Shown: positions 9,125-16,712 of the stretch, piece by piece | How positions within the stretch are numbered: position 1 is the first letter of the stretch | Layout of the letters: the number at the start of each line of letters is the position of its first letter | Virus record (IMG/VR): IMGVR_UViG_3300028840_001625 | Location: 1-41,336 of that record | Reading direction: 5' to 3' (one strand) | Length of the DNA stretch: 41,336 nucleotides | DNA from: a virus | Translations under genes and position numbers: made by a program | Notes under the pieces: model-generated | What the model saw: the letters and a program-made list of their open reading frames with translations, nothing else | What the model was told of the DNA's origin: nothing | Database searches by the model: none

Positions 9125-9131
9125 CACAAAC

Positions 9132-9168
9132 AAAAAAAGGTTGATCTAATTAAAGACCAACCTTTAAA
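9132..9168 (-). terminator. Intrinsic terminator after sigma-factor operon
   Basis: On the minus strand AAAGGTTGGTC pairs with GATCAACCTTT (11 pairs including one G-U), with an 8-base loop and a following run of T. It lies 70 bases after the stop of the gp55-like gene and separates that operon from the virion operon. A second perfect 7-pair hairpin (CCAAGTG/CACTTGG) lies just before it at about 9176-9192. Confidence 0.85.
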
Positions 9169-9238
9169 CTTACGCCCAAGTGAACCACTTGGCTGCACTA
9201 CCACTTATTATAACCTTTGGTGTGTTTACTTCCGATTC

Positions 9239-9946
9239 TCAAAGAAAATCATCTAAACACATTTCCGTATCAAAATACCCAATAGCATTGTATTCCTCTA
9301 TAAGAATATTATTATGTTCTCTCATTTTGTTTACGACGGCAGTAATATATTGTGTTCTCAATCCGGTCATTTCACGGATCATTAAGTAGAGTGCTTTTTT
9401 ATTGAAGTTTTCTATATTGATGGAACGTCTGAATAATGTGAGTACGGCGTCCGCAATCATCATTTCTTGACGTTTAGTAAAAATCGTTGTGAGATTGTTT
9501 TCCCAATATTCCACCATCATTTTTATAAACTCAGGTGTATCGTCATTTTGTTTCTTATTTTGAGCTTCATCTATAATATCAAATGCGTATTCTGTCGCAT
9601 TCGTATCTATACGTTGTGAAATTTTCTTGAATTTCCAATGTTCATTGTTACCAAGAATAAGATAGTTTTTCGCCAAGATAGAAAAATAAGAAAAGGCGCG
9701 ACCTTTCTCTTGTTGATACTTGTGCATCTGCATCACAAGAAATGACACCGTATCGGCATGTAAATCTATTGAAGCATCCTGAAAGTGCGGAAACTTAAAT
9801 CTATTTATTATGTTTTCTACCAGTTTGTTTAAAGGTTTTTCTATCTTGTCTCTGTATATCTTCGATTTGAACGTCTGATCGTCGGACTCGTTGTATTCGA
9901 CGATTGCGTTCTCTGTCTCTTTCGTAAAGTAAATCCTCCGCCTCAT
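9239..9946 (-). CDS. Late-transcription sigma factor, T4 gp55-like
   Basis: The 235-residue protein has the conserved start of phage gp55-type sigma factors: FTKETENAIVEYN, then IYRDKIEKPLNKLVENIINRF, followed by a helical region 2-like segment (LVMQMHKYQQEKGRAFSYFSILAKNYLI). In T4, gp55 directs host RNA polymerase to late promoters and contacts the sliding clamp through an acidic/hydrophobic C-terminus. Here the C-terminus ends EMCLDDFL, which could serve the same role (inference). GGAGAGGAAATTA precedes ATG 9946, a strong ribosome site. The start overlaps the upstream membrane-protein gene by 146 bases in another frame. Confidence 0.88.
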   Translation of the reverse strand: MRRRIYFTKETENAIVEYNESDDQTFKSKIYRDKIEKPLNKLVENIINRFKFPHFQDASIDLHADTVSFLVMQMHKYQQEKGRAFSYFSILAKNYLILGNNEHWKFKKISQRIDTNATEYAFDIIDEAQNKKQNDDTPEFIKMMVEYWENNLTTIFTKRQEMMIADAVLTLFRRSINIENFNKKALYLMIREMTGLRTQYITAVVNKMREHNNILIEEYNAIGYFDTEMCLDDFL

Positions 9947-10235
9947 TAATTTCCTCTCCTGGTTCTACAAGTTTAAATTCTTCTAATCGTTTTAGTATTG
10001 AGTACATTCCTTGATAAAAATATCCGACTTCGTCGTCGGCACGAAATGTAGCTTCGGCGTCAAGGTCATTCAAATCAGAATCAATCTTTTCAACAGTTAT
10101 GGCAAAGTTTTCTATCCAACCCTCATATAACGCGAGTGTTTCTTCAAACGCTCCATTTTTACGAGACAAATTCCATACCACATAGCTCATAGTTAATATT
10201 ATCAGTATTAAAATTATTATTATAATTGTTATCAT
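9801..10235 (-). CDS. Membrane-anchored coiled-coil protein overlapping the sigma-factor gene
   Basis: The 144-residue protein has one N-terminal transmembrane helix (MITIIIIILILIILTMSYVVW), then an acidic helical region (GAFEETLALYEGWIENFAITVEKIDSDL). A strongly basic tail follows (ERDRERNRRIQRVRRSD). Its ATG overlaps the stop of the HD gene as ATGA. The last 48 codons overlap the sigma-factor gene in a different frame, so the Arg-rich tail is encoded by the same DNA as the conserved start of gp55. The function is unknown; a short membrane tether is all that can be said. Confidence 0.7.
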   Translation of the reverse strand: MITIIIIILILIILTMSYVVWNLSRKNGAFEETLALYEGWIENFAITVEKIDSDLNDLDAEATFRADDEVGYFYQGMYSILKRLEEFKLVEPGEEINEAEDLLYERDRERNRRIQRVRRSDVQIEDIQRQDRKTFKQTGRKHNK

Positions 10236-11029
10236 TTTTCATTGTCCTTAAATGCGTTACCAAATAAATCTTCAAACTTCTCTATCTTTATATCAGCGTT
10301 TTCTAATTTTTTGGGATTAAATGCTTTTTTAACTGTGGTTTTAGTCTTTTTACTTATAGGTTTACCTGATCCATTTCCTTCTAAATGTGGACGCGCTTCA
10401 GGTGTCTTAGCCCATTCTTCCCACTCCAACTTAGATGCCAACATATCTGCCGTATGTATTACGTGAACAAATCTATCTACTTCTTTTGCGCCCCATTGAA
10501 TGTAATATGGTTTATTCGGGTCTTGATACAATCCATCATGGGCACGAATGGCGATAAACTCTCGTTTACTCATTTTGATTCCATAATGTTGTAACCAAAA
10601 TAAACTACGATCTTCTATTTGCATGTATTCTATTTTTGGATTTGATTCAAATTCCATTCCTCTCTTTTTCTTCCAATCTTCGTCAGTAGGAATGTAATTA
10701 TCATTCTCTATGTCGCCAACCTTTCCTAAATCGTGATTCATGGCGACAAAAAATAATTCTTCGTCCGTCCACGTCTTTTCGCCACCTATCGATTCCCATA
10801 AAGATGAAACCTTTGGTGCTATCTTCATCACATTTAGTACGTGATGGACATAACCACCAACAAACGCTGAGTGAAAATAAACCCTACTCGATGCTGGTGC
10901 TTGAGCGATACGGTTATCATGATCGTTGTATAACTTCAATAACCTTTCTCTCCGTTCGCCATCAAAACCATCTTCAATAAAACGTATTAACTTATTCCAA
11001 TTACTTTCAATCTGTTCTGCCGTTAACAT
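10232..11029 (-). CDS. HD-domain phosphohydrolase-like protein
   Basis: The 265-residue protein carries the ordered metal-binding motifs of the HD superfamily: GGYVHHVLNV at residues 58-67, MNHDLGKVGD at 97-106 (the HD pair), IRAHDGLY around 169, and HTADMLASK around 198. HD proteins hydrolyse phosphoester bonds of nucleotides or nucleic acids. The exact substrate here is unknown. A basic C-terminal tail (SKKTKTTVKKAFNPKK) follows the domain. It is the first gene of the HD / membrane protein / sigma operon behind the promoter at 11072-11104, with AAGGGAG as ribosome site. Confidence 0.85.
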   Translation of the reverse strand: MLTAEQIESNWNKLIRFIEDGFDGERRERLLKLYNDHDNRIAQAPASSRVYFHSAFVGGYVHHVLNVMKIAPKVSSLWESIGGEKTWTDEELFFVAMNHDLGKVGDIENDNYIPTDEDWKKKRGMEFESNPKIEYMQIEDRSLFWLQHYGIKMSKREFIAIRAHDGLYQDPNKPYYIQWGAKEVDRFVHVIHTADMLASKLEWEEWAKTPEARPHLEGNGSGKPISKKTKTTVKKAFNPKKLENADIKIEKFEDLFGNAFKDNEK

Positions 11030-11071
11030 AGTTCTCCCTTAAATATATTCTTTATTTCCTTTAACATACTT

Positions 11072-11104
11072 ATTATACTTACTTTATTTAATAAAGTTCC
11101 ATTT
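11072..11104 (-). promoter_or_regulatory. GGAACTTT-type promoter for HD/sigma operon
   Basis: On the minus strand AAAATGGAACTTT is followed, 15 bases later, by TATAAT. The same block with 15-16 base spacing stands before the initiator tRNA (38261-38293) and before the structured RNA at 38300-38612. Three occurrences, each at the start of a gene or RNA, support a real promoter class. Which factor reads the GGAACTTT box is unknown. Confidence 0.7.
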
Positions 11105-11111
11105 TCGGTAT

Positions 11112-11146
11112 AAAAAAACCCGATTCAATGAATCGGGCTTTATTTT
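11112..11146 (-). terminator. Intrinsic terminator
   Basis: On the minus strand CCCGATTC pairs with GAATCGGG around a 3-base loop, followed by seven T. It starts right after the stop of the zinc-binding-like gene ending at 11147. A run of A on the other side means it could also act in the opposite direction, but no gene faces it there. Confidence 0.88.
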
Positions 11147-11965
11147 TTAGTAAGGAATGTTACTTGTATCAAGTTCTTTCCTTTTAGTAACACTCTCAGC
11201 TTCCTTTTTCTTTTTAGTATAACGAACATGAACTTTATTCAATGCTTCCCTTTGTTTAGGTGAAAGGAAGTTTCTTGTAGTCGCACTTTCAAGAACATCA
11301 GTTACAAAATCATACGCAGACCATTTTGGAATGTCGTAATACGCAGTATCATTAGTAATACCATCAACCTCTTTTACGAGATTCAACAAAGTTTTGATCT
11401 TTGGAATGGTTACATTTCTATGATGATCAAGTTTGTCGCCATATTCCTTGGCAGTGATTTGAATCTTCGCCATCTTGGAACGAATTGCTTTCTCCATCTT
11501 TGGAGTAAACACACGGCGACCCGTTGTCAAAATGGAAAACATATCACTAAGAAATTTGTTTGTCTTGATATACTCAGGATGTAATCCATCAAACCAAGCA
11601 ATCATATCTTTATACTGAGTCGCATATTTTTCAGCCCTTTTCTTCTGGGCTGCTTCTTTTTTCAACTTAGCAATTTCACGTTTCGCTTGACGAAAATATA
11701 CCCATTCTTCACCTAAAACGAGCTGTAAACAATCCAAACCAACATCATATACTTTTGATGTAGTCTTGTGGGCAGTGTTTCCCTCAAGTAAAGAGTCGCC
11801 AGTAATCGTTGCGACATACACAAGTTTATTACCACAAAAATTACACTTTCCACCATTACCATGTACATGATGTAACTTGAAATTATAGTTGTTGACCGTT
11901 TCTTTTATATCAACTTTCCATCTACGAGAAACAAGTGACATTCCTTTAGATTCTTTTGTTGACAT
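11147..11965 (-). CDS. Unknown protein with Cys-rich putative zinc site
   Basis: The 272-residue protein begins MSTKESKGMSLVSRRWKVDI. Residues 35-90 contain CNFCGNKLVYVATITGD and later DVGLDCLQLVLG; two Cys in a CxxCG knuckle plus a downstream Cys suggest an incomplete or unusual zinc site. The middle is a Lys/Ala-rich coiled-coil (QAKREIAKLKKEAAQKKRAEKYA) and the C-terminus is helical and basic. Similar proteins with a CxxCG and a 'DVG.DCL' element occur in phages, without a known role. It is a single-gene unit with its own promoter (11997-12025) and terminator. Confidence 0.8.
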   Translation of the reverse strand: MSTKESKGMSLVSRRWKVDIKETVNNYNFKLHHVHGNGGKCNFCGNKLVYVATITGDSLLEGNTAHKTTSKVYDVGLDCLQLVLGEEWVYFRQAKREIAKLKKEAAQKKRAEKYATQYKDMIAWFDGLHPEYIKTNKFLSDMFSILTTGRRVFTPKMEKAIRSKMAKIQITAKEYGDKLDHHRNVTIPKIKTLLNLVKEVDGITNDTAYYDIPKWSAYDFVTDVLESATTRNFLSPKQREALNKVHVRYTKKKKEAESVTKRKELDTSNIPY

Positions 11966-11996
11966 TATTTTTACCCTTTCTTAATTTGTATACCTA

Positions 11997-12025
11997 AATA
12001 TACAAAATTTCAGGGTATTTGTCAA
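11997..12025 (-). promoter_or_regulatory. Sigma70-type promoter TTGACA-N17-TATATT
   Basis: On the minus strand TTGACA (12025-12020) and TATATT (12002-11997) are separated by exactly 17 bases. The upstream bases ATCAGAAAACAG are shared with the promoter at 25404-25432, giving 18 identical bases with TTGACA included. It drives the gene starting at 11965. I read this class as host-polymerase, probably early, promoters. Confidence 0.85.
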
Positions 12026-12042
12026 CTGTTTTCTGATATTTT

Positions 12043-12786
12043 TTATACTTCCGGTTCAACCATTGCTAAAGGTTGTGGATTTTCCTCAAAGTCGTGATAT
12101 ATTTCATTCAATATACGAACAAACTCAGGATTCTCAACTTTATACATCAATACATTTTTGTAATAAAATGACCTCTCACCAGGAGTCAAAAGAATATCAA
12201 TCCATTGAGTATGACGTTTATTCATCGTATCTCTAACTTGATATATCCCATCTTGTGCTCCATCAGGAGTTCCCTTGATGAAAATGTAGTCGCCAAAGTT
12301 TATGTCGGCGCCACGTCGATTGAAATGTGTAAGTAAATCCCTACTCAATGCTACATATTTGTATTCACCTGCTCTATCAATGTCAAACTTTGTTCCATCT
12401 GCCGTGATGTCGGGTGTTGAGTCCGTTTGCTCAGGGACTGGATGGTATCCGGTCAAACTTGTTCTATAATACCTCTGTGAAAACATTTCCTTGACAAATT
12501 CTTTTACAAGTCGATCCTTTTCTTTGTGAGCAGCAATCAACTCGTCTTTCTTACCATTTTCATATTGTAATTCAGTAACTTGTCCTTTCAAGTTCTCAAT
12601 ATATTTGTTTTGTTTATAAATGTCAATATTTAGAAACGATGCGTGAAACCACATCGCGAAAAACATAACTATTAAAGCTCCAATACTAAACTTCATTATG
12701 TCAACATTTGTCAAGTTCTTGTACCACGTCTCAACCATTGAACAACCTTTTAAGACTGAATACTTAAATTTGGCGATTGTTTTCAT
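12043..12786 (-). CDS. Membrane-anchored 3D-domain protein (double-psi beta-barrel), possible cell-wall enzyme
   Basis: The 247-residue protein has a transmembrane helix at residues 30-52 (FSIGALIVMFFAMWFHASFL), then a coiled-coil (NLKGQVTELQYENGKKDELI). A periplasm-type domain follows with the 3D-domain pattern of MltA/RpfB relatives. It shows TGYHPVPEQTDSTPDITADG at its start and VRDTMNKRHTQWIDILL near its end, where Asp residues form the '3D' signature. Such domains cut or bind peptidoglycan strands. It might act in lysis or superinfection control, but this is an inference. GGGAGATTTAAATT precedes ATG 12786. Confidence 0.82.
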   Translation of the reverse strand: MKTIAKFKYSVLKGCSMVETWYKNLTNVDIMKFSIGALIVMFFAMWFHASFLNIDIYKQNKYIENLKGQVTELQYENGKKDELIAAHKEKDRLVKEFVKEMFSQRYYRTSLTGYHPVPEQTDSTPDITADGTKFDIDRAGEYKYVALSRDLLTHFNRRGADINFGDYIFIKGTPDGAQDGIYQVRDTMNKRHTQWIDILLTPGERSFYYKNVLMYKVENPEFVRILNEIYHDFEENPQPLAMVEPEV

Positions 12787-12835
12787 AATTTAAATCTCCC
12801 ATTCATTTAACTTACCAACTATTATAAATAAAAAG

Positions 12836-12909
12836 AGCGGAATAACGGATTCGAACCGATACTTCCACGTTGGCAACGTGGCGTGCTAACCGTTGAACAC
12901 CAATCCCGC
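12836..12909 (-). tRNA. tRNA-Gly (anticodon GCC)
   Basis: The 74-base gene folds as a normal cloverleaf. The acceptor is GCGGGAT/ATTCCGC and the D-arm GTGT...GCAC. The anticodon stem is CCACG/CGTGG with loop TTGCCAA, and the T-arm has loop TTCGAAT. No CCA is encoded. It lies between the 3D-domain gene and a small Cys-rich gene. GGC codons are expected to be rare in an AT-rich phage, so its role may be linked to the Gly resume codon GGC of the tmRNA nearby or to host codon use; this is inference. Confidence 0.93.
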
Positions 12910-12934
12910 TTTTTATAAACCTACTATGTAAAAC

Positions 12935-13240
12935 TTAATCTAATTCGTTTTGACCTATAATAACTTTCATCAACTCACGTACTTTTTTTCGTTCCTTTAG
13001 ACGTTTACTTTTGTTCTCTTTACGGCGAATAATTGTCCTGTCTCGACACATACCACAACCGCAATTCATTGAATGATGATTTCTTAGATAACCCATTCCA
13101 CCACCATCACTTTCATTACAAGTGTAATCGGTAACATACTCACCACCATCATTACGCTTGTACGCCCAAAACCAACCGAAAATAGACCATAATCTTCTGC
13201 GAGATAACAATTTTTCTTTTTCTTTACGTTTAAATCTCAA
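12935..13240 (-). CDS. Small basic Cys-rich protein
   Basis: The 101-residue protein uses a TTG start at 13240, preceded by GGGAGAAC. Its first 30 residues are basic and aromatic (MRFKRKEKEK...WSIFGWFWAYKR). The centre has LRNHHSMNCGCGMCRDRTI, in which two His and three Cys could bind a metal. A Lys/Arg-rich C-terminus follows. No family was named with confidence. It lies just downstream of the tmRNA on the minus strand and upstream of tRNA-Gly. Confidence 0.65.
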   Translation of the reverse strand: MRFKRKEKEKLLSRRRLWSIFGWFWAYKRNDGGEYVTDYTCNESDGGGMGYLRNHHSMNCGCGMCRDRTIIRRKENKSKRLKERKKVRELMKVIIGQNELD

Positions 13241-13262
13241 GAAATGTTCTCCCTATGTGTTG

Positions 13263-13591
13263 TGGAGTCGGCGGGAATTGAACCCGCGTCCAAAATATTT
13301 CAAAATCCAACTTCTACGATTATAGTTTGATTTTGTTATTTTACGTCACGAAAAAACCAAACAAAAGTTGTGACAACGAGTTTTGATTTACTTTGAGTTG
13401 TCGCCCTCAAAGGTTCTACCGATTATGACATCACTTTACCCAATATCGGTGTCTTGGAGTGACGGCTTAATTCGTTGTGATTAAGCAGCTAATTGTAATT
13501 CGTTGCCAGTTATTTTAGGCTTTTGGATTTCCCACTTCCCAGTGAATCGCTATTAAATCTCTCAGTTATCCTGTCGAATCCGATCGACCCC
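13263..13591 (-). ncRNA. ssrA: tmRNA (SsrA), complete one-piece, tag GNELQLAA
   Basis: The 329-base RNA has the canonical tmRNA ends. The 5' end is GGGGTCGATCGGATTCGACAGG; the 3' end carries GGACGCGGGTTCAATTCCCGC and then CGACTCC, which pairs with GGGGTCG to form the acceptor. The tag frame reads GGC AAC GAA TTA CAA TTA GCT GCT TAA, giving GNELQLAA with a glycine resume codon and the LAA end recognised by ClpXP-type proteases. No CCA is encoded. tmRNA with SmpB frees stalled ribosomes and tags the nascent chain; no smpB is in this window, so host SmpB is assumed. A TATAAT box lies directly upstream (about 13594-13599). Confidence 0.95.
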
Positions 13592-13621
13592 ATATTATAT
13601 CGTGTATAAATATATACAAAT

Positions 13622-13960
13622 TTAGTTTTCATCACCAGAATCATTGTCCGGTGGTACACTTTCATCGTCCTGAATAAACTTATCTATCTTTTTTTCATCA
13701 TGCATCAAGTCAAATATATGTTTTCTTATCTCAATATCATCCTCAAACTTAAAATATGGTGTATCAACAGGACCAAAAGCATCCATTATATTTTCTTCGC
13801 CAAAACCCATGGCTTGAGCCATTCTAATACACATTATTCTATATTCATAAATATTCAAGTCCTTTGGAACATTAAAAACAATCTTTTTGGGCTCCCTTGT
13901 CTTTACCCCTTGATTTTTTAGTTCATTATCGAAATCCCTTTCCAATGTGAATTTGTCCAT
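13622..13960 (-). CDS. Small acidic protein of unknown function
   Basis: I use ATG 13960 (MDKFTLERDFDNELKNQGVK) because AAAGGGG stands 5 bases before it; GTG 13966 is the alternative. The 112-residue protein is soluble with a motif KIVFNVPKDLNIYEYRIMCI and an acidic C-terminus ending DDNDSGDEN-like. A helical segment RIMCIRMAQAMGFGEENIMDAFG is typical of small phage proteins in T4 relatives. It follows the 133-residue gene directly and precedes the tmRNA promoter. Confidence 0.75.
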   Translation of the reverse strand: MDKFTLERDFDNELKNQGVKTREPKKIVFNVPKDLNIYEYRIMCIRMAQAMGFGEENIMDAFGPVDTPYFKFEDDIEIRKHIFDLMHDEKKIDKFIQDDESVPPDNDSGDEN

Positions 13961-13962
13961 AT

Positions 13963-14364
13963 TCACCCCTTTCCTTCATAATGTTCTAACCTCTTTTTTA
14001 ATCTTTGTATTTCATCATACGATTTTAATGATTCATCTACGTGTAACTTCTTAATGTTTTCATTCCATTCACGTATTGATTTATTTTCTTCTAATATCCT
14101 AATCATTTCTTCTTTGTCTTGGCGAAACCAACCAATATCATTCATTTCTTTTTCACTTACCTTACCAAATCTCATATCTTCAGGTAAAACCATAACACTT
14201 ACATCAATATTCTTGTATATTTTTAGTCGCCGTACAATAACTCTCAATACATCAATCCATTTACGAAATCCTTTATTCGTTCGTAATACAATAACGTCGC
14301 CTTGTTCTAATGATAATTTACTTATCGCCTTTTCTAATCTTTTCTTACCAAACATATCAAACAT
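13963..14364 (-). CDS. Small protein of unknown function
   Basis: The 133-residue protein begins MFDMFGKKRLEKAISKLSLEQGD and contains GDVIVLRTNKGFRKWIDVLRV and ISVMVLPEDM-like strands, then a Lys/Glu-rich helix. 'GDVIVLRTN' recalls small phage proteins without known function. GAGGTACAAA precedes the ATG. It lies directly after the IMP dehydrogenase gene, so co-expression is likely, but no functional link is visible. Confidence 0.75.
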   Translation of the reverse strand: MFDMFGKKRLEKAISKLSLEQGDVIVLRTNKGFRKWIDVLRVIVRRLKIYKNIDVSVMVLPEDMRFGKVSEKEMNDIGWFRQDKEEMIRILEENKSIREWNENIKKLHVDESLKSYDEIQRLKKRLEHYEGKG

Positions 14365-14373
14365 TTTGTACCT

Positions 14374-15540
14374 CTATTTTTTTAATAAATGTGGTTGAGC
14401 TTCAAGTTGTCCTGCTCTTGTTACTCTCACAAATTCAGCATTCTTTCTAAATTCTTCTATATTTTCAGCACCTACATAACTCATAGATGATTTTATTCCA
14501 TCAGTTATAGATTCTATTATTCGTTTTACTTTCCCTTTATACGGGATAAGTTTTGAGTTACCCTCTATGTTATTATCGTTTTCGCCACGATCTAACTTAC
14601 TCGATTGACTGGCCGACCCGCGATATTGTTTGAATAATTGTTCGTCAGGAAAATTTCCTACTCGTATCAATCTACCTGGCGTTTCCTTAGTTCCGGCAAA
14701 AAGTGATCCCATCATAACCATGTCTGCTCCAAGAGCAATCGCTTTTGCAGCGTCACCGGGTGTCCGTATACCACCATCTGCTATGATAGAAATTCCACTT
14801 CCCTTGAGCACTCGATATACCTCAGCTATCGCTGATGCTTGTGGAATACCTACTCCGGTTCTTATTCTTGTCTCACATAATGACCCATTTCCTATACCAA
14901 CTCTAACACTATCTAATCTCCATTTAACTAAATCTTTAGCTGCATCAGCAGTAGCAATACTCCCACCTATAAGTGTTACGTTGTCGCCGTACTTCTTTCG
15001 TATCTTCGTGACGGCCCTCTTGAGTAAAATGTGATGTCCATGAGCTACATCAAATAAAAATGTCTTGACACCTCTGTTGTGTAACTCTAAAAATCTTTCA
15101 TAATAATCACCGGTTACTCCAATCGCACAAGCAATCATTTGTTGAAAAGCAAACCCGTCTGCAGGTTCAAGTTGAGTTGTCGCAAATCCTGTATTTGATT
15201 CTACATAATTATTATTTTCATACATACAACGATTATGCGGTTGATATTTATACCATTCCCTAAACTTTTCTCTCAAATACATTACTTGTTCGGCTTGTTC
15301 CTCTATCGTCATAAAACGATGTATGAAACCAACTCCGCCGAGCTCCCATAACTGGTACGCCATTTCATGTTCCGTTACAGTATCCATTGGTGAAGATACT
15401 ATTGGAATACGAATCTTGAACATCCCATTATGAGAAAATCCGGTTGTAAGATCACAATCAACCCTTGATAAAACTTTACTATATTTCGGGCGTAATTGTA
15501 AATCATCAAATGTATATGTATCTGGAACAATATGCGTCAT
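14374..15540 (-). CDS. guaB: IMP dehydrogenase-family protein lacking CBS domains
   Basis: The 388-residue protein is a full TIM-barrel of the IMPDH/GMP reductase family. Its catalytic-Cys loop is GIGNGSLCETRIRTGVGIPQ. The phosphate-binding part is IADGGIRTPGDAAKAIALGA, followed by DMVMMGSLFAGTKETPG, and the flap-region segment is NIEGNSKLIPYKGKVKRII. The C-terminus (FVRVTRAGQLEAQPHLL) matches IMPDH more than GMP reductase. Typical bacterial IMPDH is about 490 residues because two CBS domains are inserted; here they are absent. IMPDH converts IMP to XMP with NAD+, the committed step to GTP. NAD+ use connects it to the NadR/PnuC cassette. GGGGAAAGGTT precedes the ATG. Confidence 0.87.
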   Translation of the reverse strand: MTHIVPDTYTFDDLQLRPKYSKVLSRVDCDLTTGFSHNGMFKIRIPIVSSPMDTVTEHEMAYQLWELGGVGFIHRFMTIEEQAEQVMYLREKFREWYKYQPHNRCMYENNNYVESNTGFATTQLEPADGFAFQQMIACAIGVTGDYYERFLELHNRGVKTFLFDVAHGHHILLKRAVTKIRKKYGDNVTLIGGSIATADAAKDLVKWRLDSVRVGIGNGSLCETRIRTGVGIPQASAIAEVYRVLKGSGISIIADGGIRTPGDAAKAIALGADMVMMGSLFAGTKETPGRLIRVGNFPDEQLFKQYRGSASQSSKLDRGENDNNIEGNSKLIPYKGKVKRIIESITDGIKSSMSYVGAENIEEFRKNAEFVRVTRAGQLEAQPHLLKK

Positions 15541-15602
15541 AACCTTTCCCCTATTTATAAAACCTCTTTTCTCTTATACTACCGAAAACCTATTTTTGTT
15601 CC

Positions 15603-16247
15603 CTAAACCTTTCCACAACACTTCTTATATTTTTTTTGGCTACCACATGGGCAAGGCTCGTTACGACCTACTTTTTTCTCATTCTTGATGGGCTCAAGTT
15701 TCCATTCCCTATCAAACATCAATACACCATTCAAATGATCAACCTCATGTTGAACGGCGACACTCTCTAATAAACTCGTATCATTTTCCATATCATCACG
15801 ATCTTCGGCAGCAAAATATAATGTTTGATCCTTTTCCCATACTATACTTACACCATTATATATTCCTACCCAATCAACCTTGACTACTATATTTTTCTTT
15901 CTTTTCGTCCTTACACTGGCTCCAGGAAATGAAACACAACCCTCTTGATACCACGTTTCGCCATCACTCTCGATGATTGTTGGATTGACTAATACTATTG
16001 GTTCTTTCGCCCGAATTACACAAATCTTCTTTCGAATACCAATCTGGGGCGCTGATAGACCAACATCATTTTCATTACGTGCCGATAAAGTAGCCCATAG
16101 TTGTTCGGCTATATCTCCTGCTTCAGTTGTGTCCTTTACTTTAGAACTACGTTTTCGTAATACCGTTTCGTCCGTTATAATAGGGAGAGCACGAGACTTC
16201 GCGCTCTCCTTGAGTGTTTCTTTTAATTCATCTAATGCTTTGCTCAT
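15603..16247 (-). CDS. def: Peptide deformylase with C-terminal SEC-C motif
   Basis: All three deformylase motifs are present in the 214-residue protein: [10 protein letters not shown] (motif 1), EGCVSFPG (motif 2, metal Cys) and [11 protein letters not shown] (motif 3, HExxH with catalytic Glu). Deformylase removes the N-formyl group from new proteins. The last 25 residues are a SEC-C zinc motif ([18 protein letters not shown]), known from SecA and other proteins that bind ribosomes or SecB. A deformylase with this tail is unusual; a role in positioning on the ribosome is inferred. The gene starts with an ATGA-type overlap after the 151-residue gene. Confidence 0.93.
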   Translation of the reverse strand: MSKALDELKETLKESAKSRALPIITDETVLRKRSSKVKDTTEAGDIAEQLWATLSARNENDVGLSAPQIGIRKKICVIRAKEPIVLVNPTIIESDGETWYQEGCVSFPGASVRTKRKKNIVVKVDWVGIYNGVSIVWEKDQTLYFAAEDRDDMENDTSLLESVAVQHEVDHLNGVLMFDREWKLEPIKNEKKVGRNEPCPCGSQKKYKKCCGKV

Positions 16248-16699
16248 TTCTTTTTCCTACCACGTTTTTTCTTTTTATCCTTACCATTCTTTTTATTATA
16301 CTTAGCAGCAAGTTTTTGTTGTTTCTTTATACGTTCTTGTTCCTTTTCAAAAGAAGATTTCTTAGCTTTTGGTTCAATTACGGTTGGTTTCTTTGTTCCC
16401 TTGAGTTTAGGTTGTTCCACACCCTTGAAGAAAACATTTCCTTCTGAATCAACAAACTCTTTGTAAAATCTCCAACCACGCGGACGACGAACTTTGTTCT
16501 CGTCGGCTTCGGCTTTCTTTTTCGCCCGTACTAAAGCTTCCGGCGGCCCGGCCATCTTTTGAGTACAACGCCAACATATCCCACCTTTACTGTCACCATC
16601 AATTTCAAGTTCCTCGCCACACCCTTTCATACAAAGTACCCACTTTGTCTCTGCACGTTTAGGTAATGAAAATCTGTTAACTTTTTTTCTGCGAGCCAT
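16244..16699 (-). CDS. Zinc-ribbon-like basic protein coupled to deformylase
   Basis: The 151-residue protein has a four-Cys pattern ([20 protein letters not shown] then WRC), consistent with a small zinc ribbon at residues 20-45. The middle has [22 protein letters not shown] and the C-terminus is a long Lys-rich tail (about 40% Lys). Basic tails and zinc ribbons are common in nucleic-acid or ribosome-binding proteins. Its stop overlaps the deformylase start, so the two are translationally coupled. Function is not recognised. AAAAAGGAG precedes ATG 16699. Confidence 0.75.
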   Translation of the reverse strand: MARRKKVNRFSLPKRAETKWVLCMKGCGEELEIDGDSKGGICWRCTQKMAGPPEALVRAKKKAEADENKVRRPRGWRFYKEFVDSEGNVFFKGVEQPKLKGTKKPTVIEPKAKKSSFEKEQERIKKQQKLAAKYNKKNGKDKKKKRGRKKK

Positions 16700-16712
16700 T
16701 TTTTACTCCTTT

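Noticed and set aside
8929-9204. Minus-strand frame of 91 residues across the terminator and TATATTTATA box
   Set aside because: It overlaps the better-supported gene at 8640-9083 and contains the terminator; no ribosome site.
13263-13591. Two-piece or permuted tmRNA
   Set aside because: The 5' acceptor strand, tag frame and 3' T-arm appear in the normal order on one transcript.
14374-15540. GMP reductase
   Set aside because: The flap segment with NIEGNSKLIPYKG and the C-terminal FVRVTRAG...PH match IMPDH better; activity still needs testing.
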